Assembly: GCA_023388935.1 (NCBI GenBank)
Contig: JAEWFG010000381.1
Coordinates: 1-8,910, forward strand
Direction: 5' to 3'
Source of the DNA: Pseudomonadota bacterium
GTDB lineage: Bacteria > Pseudomonadota > Alphaproteobacteria > Rhizobiales > Xanthobacteraceae
DNA: 8,910 nt
The notes below the pieces were generated by a model. It searched no databases and was not told where the DNA came from. It was given only the letters and a program-made list of their open reading frames with translations. Positions 4,774 through 8,910 of the stretch are shown here, piece after piece. The position numbers and the translations under genes are program-made. The first letter of the stretch is position 1. Each line of letters opens with the position of its first letter.

Positions 4774-6735
4774 ATGGGTTTCCGTATGACCATGATCCCG
4801 CAATCGCAAGACCGCAGCGCGCTCGAACAGGAACAGTTCCTCAAGATCCTCTCGCGCGAGGATGCGCTGGCGCGCTTCGAGGCTGCGCTGTTCCCGCGTG
4901 CGGTCCCGGGCGAGACGCGCAAGCTTGTCGATGCTCTCGGCGCAGCGCTCGCCGAAGACATCACCGCGCCGATCGACGTGCCGCCCTTCGACCGTTCCAA
5001 TGTCGACGGCTTTGCCGTCCGCTCGGCAGACCTTGCAGCGGCCGGCGAAGGCGCAACCCGCCGTCTCGCGCTGAACGGCGAGACCATTCATTGTGGCATC
5101 GCACCGAAACTGCCAGTGGCGGCGGGAACCGCGACGCCGATCGCTACCGGCGGCCCGCTGCCGCGTGGCGCCGACGCTGTCGTCATGGTCGAACATACCC
5201 AGCCAGGCGGTTCGAATGCGATCGATGTCCGTCGCGCCGTGTCTCCTGGACAGTTCGTGTCCTATGCCGGTTCCGACATCGCACGCGGCGAGGCGCTGCT
5301 GCGCGCCGGGACGATCATCGGCTCGCGCGAGATCGGCATGCTGGCGGCCTGCGGCATCGCCGAGGTGCTTGTCGCGCGCAAGCCGCGCGTTGCCGTGATC
5401 TCCACGGGTGACGAACTGATCCAGCCCGGCGAGGTGCTCGCGCCGGCATCGATTTACGACACCAACGGCGCCATCGTGACAGCCGCGATCAACGAAAACG
5501 GCGGCGAAGCTGTTTTCCTTGGCGCCGTTCCCGACGATGAAGCCAAGCTCGAAGCGGCGATGCGGCGCGCGCTGATGGACGCCGACATGCTGGTGCTGTC
5601 CGGCGGCACCTCGAAGGGCGCGGGCGACCTGTCCCATCGCATCATCGGCCGGCTCGGCCAGCCTGGCATCGTCGCGCATGGCATTGCGCTCAAGCCGGGC
5701 AAGCCGCTGTGCCTCGCCGTGTGCGACGGCAAGCCGGTGGTGATCCTGCCGGGCTTTCCGACCTCGGCGATGTTCACCTTCCACGACATGATCGTGCCGG
5801 TGCTGCGCAAGATGGCGGGGCTGCCGCCGCGCTCCGATGCAAAGGTCAGCGCGACCGTGCCAGTGCGCATCGCCTCCGAGCTCGGCCGCACCGAATTCGT
5901 CATGGTCTCGCTGGTCGAGGGCAAGGATGGCCTGATCGCCTATCCCTCCGGCAAGGGATCTGGCGCGATCACGTCGTTTGCGCAGGCCGACGGCTTCCTG
6001 CGCATCGACGCGCTCGCCGACCAGATGCCGGCTGGGACCGAGGCCGAGGTGACGCTGTTCACGCCGCATGTGCGGGTGCCAGATCTCGTTATCGTCGGCA
6101 GCCATTGCACCGGCCTCGATCTCGTTACCGCACAGCTCGCGCGTGCCGGCCTGGCTGTGCGCTCGATTGCGGTCGGCAGCCTCGGCGGGCTCGCGGCGGC
6201 ACGGCGCAGCGAATGCGATCTCGCGCCGATCCATCTGTTCGACGATAAGAGCGAGACCTACAACGCGCCCTATCTCGTCGACGGACTCGAACTCGTACCA
6301 GGTTGGCGGCGGATGCAGGGCATTGTCTTCCGCAAAGGCGACAAGCGTTTTGAAGGACTGAGCGCGAAGGATGCCGTTGCTGCTGCGCTTGCCGATCCCG
6401 CCTGCATCATGGTCAACCGCAACCAGGGCGCCGGCACGCGCATCTTGATCGACCGGCAGCTCGGTGGCGCGCGTCCGGAAGGCTATTGGAATCAGCCGCG
6501 TTCGCACAATGCGGTTGCGGCGGCCGTCGCGCAGCGCCGCGCCGACTGGGGCATGACCATTGCGCCGGTCGCCCATGCGGTCGGCCTCGGTTTCATTCCG
6601 CTGGCGGAAGAGCATTATGATTTCGCGCTGGTGACGGCGCGCAAGCGGCGCCCGGCAGTGCAAGCCTTTCTGGGTGCCCTTGGCTCGGACGAGGCGCGTG
6701 CGGCGCTGGAGCGAGCCGGCTTCCGGCCCGCGTAA
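4774..6735 (+). CDS. moeA: MoeA-type molybdopterin molybdenumtransferase fused to a C-terminal PBP_like (molybdate-binding) domain
   Basis: This 653-residue fusion has a MoeA body at about 28-430 with its key blocks intact: PPFDRSNVDGFAVRS (70-84), AGSDIARGE (165-173), ISTGDEL (209-215), GGTSKGAGD (277-285), KPGKP (307-311), LPGFPTS (325-331), then the small MoeA C-terminal domain (352-430). Residues 436-653 are a PBP_like domain (COG1910), marked by CDLAPIHLFDD, VNRNQGAGTRILID and ADWGMTIAPVAHAVGLGFIPL. MoeA joins molybdate or tungstate to the pterin in the cytoplasm, and the fused domain may bind the oxyanion or cofactor. ATG 4774 is preceded by GGGAG four bases upstream and lies one base after the previous stop, consistent with translational coupling. 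ATG 4786 is a possible alternative. No frameshift was seen. The protein is longer than standard MoeA (about 400 residues) because of the fusion, which is known in other bacteria. Confidence 0.93.
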   Translation: MGFRMTMIPQSQDRSALEQEQFLKILSREDALARFEAALFPRAVPGETRKLVDALGAALAEDITAPIDVPPFDRSNVDGFAVRSADLAAAGEGATRRLALNGETIHCGIAPKLPVAAGTATPIATGGPLPRGADAVVMVEHTQPGGSNAIDVRRAVSPGQFVSYAGSDIARGEALLRAGTIIGSREIGMLAACGIAEVLVARKPRVAVISTGDELIQPGEVLAPASIYDTNGAIVTAAINENGGEAVFLGAVPDDEAKLEAAMRRALMDADMLVLSGGTSKGAGDLSHRIIGRLGQPGIVAHGIALKPGKPLCLAVCDGKPVVILPGFPTSAMFTFHDMIVPVLRKMAGLPPRSDAKVSATVPVRIASELGRTEFVMVSLVEGKDGLIAYPSGKGSGAITSFAQADGFLRIDALADQMPAGTEAEVTLFTPHVRVPDLVIVGSHCTGLDLVTAQLARAGLAVRSIAVGSLGGLAAARRSECDLAPIHLFDDKSETYNAPYLVDGLELVPGWRRMQGIVFRKGDKRFEGLSAKDAVAAALADPACIMVNRNQGAGTRILIDRQLGGARPEGYWNQPRSHNAVAAAVAQRRADWGMTIAPVAHAVGLGFIPLAEEHYDFALVTARKRRPAVQAFLGALGSDEARAALERAGFRPA

Positions 6736-6780
6736 AGTAGACGGCGGACGACGACGCGGCGTTCAAGCCACTGCAGCGAC

Positions 6781-6889
6781 GGGGATAGTACGTCCCCTAG
6801 GCTCCCCATAACCCATTCAAGTCCCACACGCGCGTGCTGACGCATGGACAGGCGAAACGGTAATTGCCGGGCAAAGTACGTCCCTCCGG
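6781..6889. repeat. Two imperfect copies of a 21-base element around AGTACGTCCC
   Basis: The spacer after the long moeA holds AGTACGTCCC at 6787-6796 and again at 6875-6884. The surrounding 21-base windows (6781-6801 and 6869-6889) agree at 16 positions by eye. The first copy is flanked by GGGGA/TCCCC and the second by GCCGG/CCGGC, so each can form a stem-loop with the shared core in the loop. The first could help end moeA transcription. Nothing else was recognised between 6736 and 6916. Confidence 0.35.
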
Positions 6890-6916
6890 CCAGCGCACGC
6901 CTGCGGGTCATCCACC

Positions 6917-7366
6917 TCAGCCAGAGAATGACTGATAAGCCGGGTGATCTTGCTTCAGCCGTTGAAGCAAACGCCCGAGGAAAGACGAGACGGCAAAGGC
7001 GTCGCGAAGCTTGCCGTGACCACTTTCGACTTTGAGCCGCACACTGGAGCCGTCATCCAGATCGAGGTCAATCGCGCGGAAATCCTGCTTGTCTTGGTAT
7101 TCCGCACGGGTGCCTACTATCGAGGAATAGGGCACCGTCCTGGCGATGTCCGCCAGAAACAGGCCATCCTCACCGACGATGAAGGCGATCTCATCGGAGT
7201 CCTGTGCGATCGTCTGCACGCCCAGCACGGCCCCTAAGCCGGTCGCCTGGGCCGCTAGGAGCCCGTTTGCCCGCTCGGCAAGATCCGGCCGCACGGCCGT
7301 TGATCGGAAGCCGTAGGAGTTCTTCAGGTATTTGTTGGTGCAGAATTGCACGTGATCGACTGGCAT
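6917..7366 (-). CDS. Hypothetical protein with a PH-like fold (unknown function)
   Basis: I do not recognise this gene. From ATG 7366 it has 149 residues. Starting at TTG 7396 would add 10, and neither start has a convincing ribosome site. There is no signal peptide or membrane segment. The second half reads as several beta strands (IAFIVGEDGLFLADI, VPYSSIVGTRAEY, FRAIDLDLDDGSSVRLKV) followed by one amphipathic helix (LRDAFAVSSFLGRLLQRL). This strand-then-helix pattern, with a 'phi-P-Y-S-S-I' step, is typical of bacterial PH-like domains. That reading is inference from pattern only. It is the last gene of the minus-strand accessory block, 104 bases after the 97-residue gene, and may or may not be co-transcribed with it. 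Confidence 0.55.
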   Translation of the reverse strand: MPVDHVQFCTNKYLKNSYGFRSTAVRPDLAERANGLLAAQATGLGAVLGVQTIAQDSDEIAFIVGEDGLFLADIARTVPYSSIVGTRAEYQDKQDFRAIDLDLDDGSSVRLKVESGHGKLRDAFAVSSFLGRLLQRLKQDHPAYQSFSG

Positions 7367-7470
7367 CTGGTGGGCTCTAGCTGACCCGAAGCACAATAAT
7401 TAGTTTCTATCCTGGCGCCGTAGCGTAGCTGCGGAAGGCATCACGATCGCCGTCGCCGAACCCGTTCTCC

Positions 7471-7764
7471 TCAGGGGCCCCACCTGTACTGTTCGGGAAT
7501 CTCGCTGTCGACGACCGAATCCTCGTGCGGAATTGCCAACAGGACATCGATCATCTTCATGTATTTAACTCCAGCCGGCGTGGAGCGAAGCTCGATCCGA
7601 TGATCCGTGTCGCGGACGGCGGCGTATTCCGCCTCGATCAGTTCGGCGGCGGGCACGATGTCAGCCACGCCCAATTGAATACCGATCCCGGCATCCACGT
7701 TTGCAATGGCCTTTCGCAACATCAGGAACGCGTCGTCGGTCAGCTGAATTGGTTTAGAGGGCAT
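7471..7764 (-). CDS. Hypothetical 97-residue protein, possibly winged-helix-like
   Basis: The function is not recognised. The protein is small, acidic, and has no signal peptide or membrane segment. The N-terminus (LTDDAFLMLRKAIANVDAG) looks helical. The centre, from AELIEAEYAAV through IELRSTPAGVKYMKMIDVL (39-75), resembles the recognition-helix-to-wing passage of MarR- or PadR-like winged-helix proteins, where 'L(T)xxGxxxxxxL' is common. This is only a resemblance. The ATG at 7764 has no clear ribosome site. It lies 54 bases after the RHH gene on the same strand, suggesting the same transcript. It could be an extra toxin-antitoxin partner or an unrelated cargo gene. Confidence 0.55.
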   Translation of the reverse strand: MPSKPIQLTDDAFLMLRKAIANVDAGIGIQLGVADIVPAAELIEAEYAAVRDTDHRIELRSTPAGVKYMKMIDVLLAIPHEDSVVDSEIPEQYRWGP

Positions 7765-7818
7765 GTGCGAAAACTCAGTTCAAGATGACGGTGCAGGCGA
7801 GGCCACGCCGCCGGTCTT

Positions 7819-7989
7819 CTAGCGCTTCAGGCTGAATGGAGTGTCAGGCGACAAGTCCTGGAACAGATCGATGTACTCAGCATGGCGACGGATCAGACTT
7901 TCGATGAGCGTCTGCACGTCGATGCCATCGAGCGCGGCGATTCTCTTCGCGGTTTCGTGGGTCTGGTCGCTGATTTCGATCGTATGCAC
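7819..7989 (-). CDS. Small ribbon-helix-helix-like protein, possible antitoxin or operon regulator
   Basis: From GTG 7989 the product is 56 residues: a beta strand (HTIEISDQT), helix 1 (HETAKRIAALDG), a turn, and helix 2 (VQTLIESLIRRHAEYIDLFQ). This order matches ribbon-helix-helix (CopG/Arc-type) DNA-binding proteins. GAGGA lies 6 bases upstream of that GTG. An alternative GTG at 8040 overlaps the antitoxin stop as GTGA and would add 17 residues that do not look like part of the fold. Either way the gene follows the HigBA-type pair directly and is probably translated from the same mRNA. It may regulate the operon or be a second antitoxin; function is inferred. Confidence 0.6.
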   Translation of the reverse strand: MHTIEISDQTHETAKRIAALDGIDVQTLIESLIRRHAEYIDLFQDLSPDTPFSLKR

Positions 7990-8036
7990 CGGGCATCCTC
8001 TGCGCAAAGGCCGATGGGAGTAACGAGCGAACGAGT

Positions 8037-8396
8037 TCACGGGGTCATCGCGTGAGACGGCTCCGGCTCCTCGAAGATGGCAACGATTTCGCCGCGCTCG
8101 GAGGCGGAATCGGAAACTCCGATCGCGATGTCTTTGCCCAGACAGGCGAGCCCATTCATCAGACGAAAAACCGAATAGTCTTTCACGACGCCGTTCACTA
8201 TCCGCGAAACATCCGACTGCTGAAGGCCCATCAACAGAGCGGCCTTTTGCTGAGTGAGACCGGCGTCTTCGATTGCGAGCGCGACTGCGTTCGCCAAAGC
8301 GAACTTGATGCGCATCTCGTCCGGATTGTCGTAACCCATATCCTTCAGGAAATCACCGCTTCCGCGGATGGGTTCGTCTTCGTTTTTGTTGCTCAT
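8037..8396 (-). CDS. XRE-family antitoxin of a HigBA/RelE-type toxin-antitoxin pair
   Basis: The protein has 119 residues. The helix-turn-helix lies at about 45-70: LTQQKAALLMG, then QQSDVSRIVNGV. It fits the HTH_37 / HigA-2-like group, which also carries an upstream helix with MRIKFALANAVALAIEDAGL and a downstream segment with YSVFRLMNGLACLGKDI, all present here. It should neutralise the toxin encoded just upstream and repress the operon. Start ATG 8396 is preceded by AGGAG at good spacing. That site overlaps the toxin's TAG stop (TAGGAG), so the two are tightly linked in translation. The toxin-first order is typical of higBA. The C-terminal tail (GEIVAIFEEPEPSHAMTP) is acidic. Confidence 0.88.
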   Translation of the reverse strand: MSNKNEDEPIRGSGDFLKDMGYDNPDEMRIKFALANAVALAIEDAGLTQQKAALLMGLQQSDVSRIVNGVVKDYSVFRLMNGLACLGKDIAIGVSDSASERGEIVAIFEEPEPSHAMTP

Positions 8397-8405
8397 CGGG
8401 GGCTC

Positions 8406-8861
8406 CTAAGGAGTGGTCGGCTTTCGCTTGGCTTGCCACAGCGTTCTACGGGGCAACCGTTCCGCCATCGCTTTTTCCAGTTCGGTTTTATGCTTCGCGT
8501 AGTGCTCTTTCGCCTTTTTCTTCCGCTCCACCAAGGTCTCGACCTGTTGCTTTGGTATCTCTCCTCCGCGAGGGGATTTCTTTATTCCGGCATCGAGCAT
8601 GTAGATGGCGGCCTTGAACTCCACCAAGTAGTAGACCCGATATGCGTTTCCGTCGTCCGGAATGCGGATTTCATCGATTCCGCTTAAGTCACCCGACAGA
8701 GACTCCCTCTGATTGCGCGGGAGGCGCTCATGATTCTGGATGGCGTCGGTCCTCGCATCCGCGGCCTGCCGGACGTTTTCCGGAAGACCGAGGTACGCAT
8801 CCTTGGCCTGCCGGTTTATGAAGATCACCTCGCGAATATCGAGGCTGCGCTTGGTTGTCAT
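8406..8861 (-). CDS. RelE/ParE-family toxin, phage Gp49-like (HigB type)
   Basis: This 151-residue toxin of a type II system probably cleaves mRNA at the ribosome (family knowledge). The core is at about 12-125. INRQAKDAYLGLPENVRQAA is followed by the Gp49-like signature IDEIRI, YRVYYLVEFKAAIYMLDAGIKKSP and IPKQQVETLVERKKKAKEHY. This closely follows the family pattern 'RvxYvaxfxxavyvLhaFxKKtqktP..di..ar.R'. The C-terminal extension (126-151) is rich in basic residues. Start ATG 8861 has no strong ribosome site, and a TATGAT -10 box lies just upstream. GC content is lower than in the moe genes: 29 of 60 bases at 8461-8520 against 39 of 60 at 5401-5460. This agrees with an acquired locus. Confidence 0.88.
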   Translation of the reverse strand: MTTKRSLDIREVIFINRQAKDAYLGLPENVRQAADARTDAIQNHERLPRNQRESLSGDLSGIDEIRIPDDGNAYRVYYLVEFKAAIYMLDAGIKKSPRGGEIPKQQVETLVERKKKAKEHYAKHKTELEKAMAERLPRRTLWQAKRKPTTP

Positions 8862-8872
8862 ATAGCGGAACC

Positions 8873-8878
8873 ATCATA
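8873..8878 (-). promoter_or_regulatory. Candidate -10 box (TATGAT) of the toxin-antitoxin operon
   Basis: On the minus strand TATGAT lies 11 bases upstream of the toxin ATG, in an AT-rich stretch. No good -35 was found at 16-18 bases. If used, transcription would start almost at the start codon, giving a very short leader. Confidence 0.35.
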
Positions 8879-8910
8879 ATTTGTCCAGAGGGGTGTAATT
8901 TGCCTTGTAC

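Noticed and set aside
4705..6663. Open frame of 652 codons on the minus strand opposite the long moeA
   Set aside because: It lies fully antisense to a gene with clear MoeA and PBP_like motifs. Its product is rich in Arg, His, Ala and Asp with no recognisable domain, as expected for a shadow frame in GC-rich DNA.
6844..7035. 63-codon plus-strand frame after moeA
   Set aside because: It has no ribosome site and no motif. It starts in the spacer and overlaps the end of the minus-strand hypothetical gene.
7418..7434. Hairpin CCGTAGC-GTA-GCTGCGG as terminator of the minus-strand 97-residue gene
   Set aside because: On the minus strand the stem has a C-A mismatch and no T-run follows. It pairs fully, with a wobble, only on the plus strand, where no gene ends.
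8052..8687. 211-codon frame on the plus strand opposite the toxin-antitoxin pair
   Set aside because: Both minus-strand genes have family motifs and ribosome-site or operon logic, and the plus frame has none.

Overview
The window looks like a chromosomal segment of a high-GC alphaproteobacterium, most likely Bradyrhizobium, Rhodopseudomonas or a relative. The basis is gene content and style: a Liv-type binding protein, a MoeA fused to a periplasmic-binding-like domain, strong G/C preference at third codon positions, and a long 'CGTCATTCCG' palindrome of the kind common between rhizobial genes. The genus is an inference. No rRNA, tRNA or CRISPR array was seen.

Left edge (1-173): the last 35 codons of an IS5-type transposase, a possible IS right end with a CTAG target site, then an 11-bp palindrome. 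Left block (182-1396, minus strand): a secreted branched-chain-amino-acid-type ABC binding protein with no permease or ATPase genes in the window.

Central block (1494-6735) is a molybdenum/tungsten module. A minus-strand regulator has an excisionase-type DNA-binding head and a molybdate-binding-like C-terminal domain. About 390 bp away, and divergent from it, lie tupA (tungstate-binding protein), a short degenerate MoeA-like protein, and a full MoeA carrying its own C-terminal PBP-like domain. The last two genes are 1 base apart. The regulator tail and the MoeA tail are recognisably the same domain, and TupA is a third oxyanion-binding protein. The locus therefore appears to link oxyanion capture, sensing and metal insertion into molybdopterin. 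No tupB or tupC is present in the window.

Right block (6917-8861, all minus strand) has lower GC and looks like an accessory island. A HigB/RelE-type toxin is followed by its XRE antitoxin, a small ribbon-helix-helix protein overlapping or just downstream, a 97-residue unknown protein, and a PH-like unknown protein of about 149 residues. The toxin, antitoxin and RHH genes are packed as an operon; the last two may belong to it.

The most interesting material is the tupA-moeA-moeA-PBP cluster with its divergent PBP-domain regulator. It could be a system for choosing between tungstate and molybdate. The degenerate MoeA paralog and the unusual three- or four-gene toxin-antitoxin operon come next.
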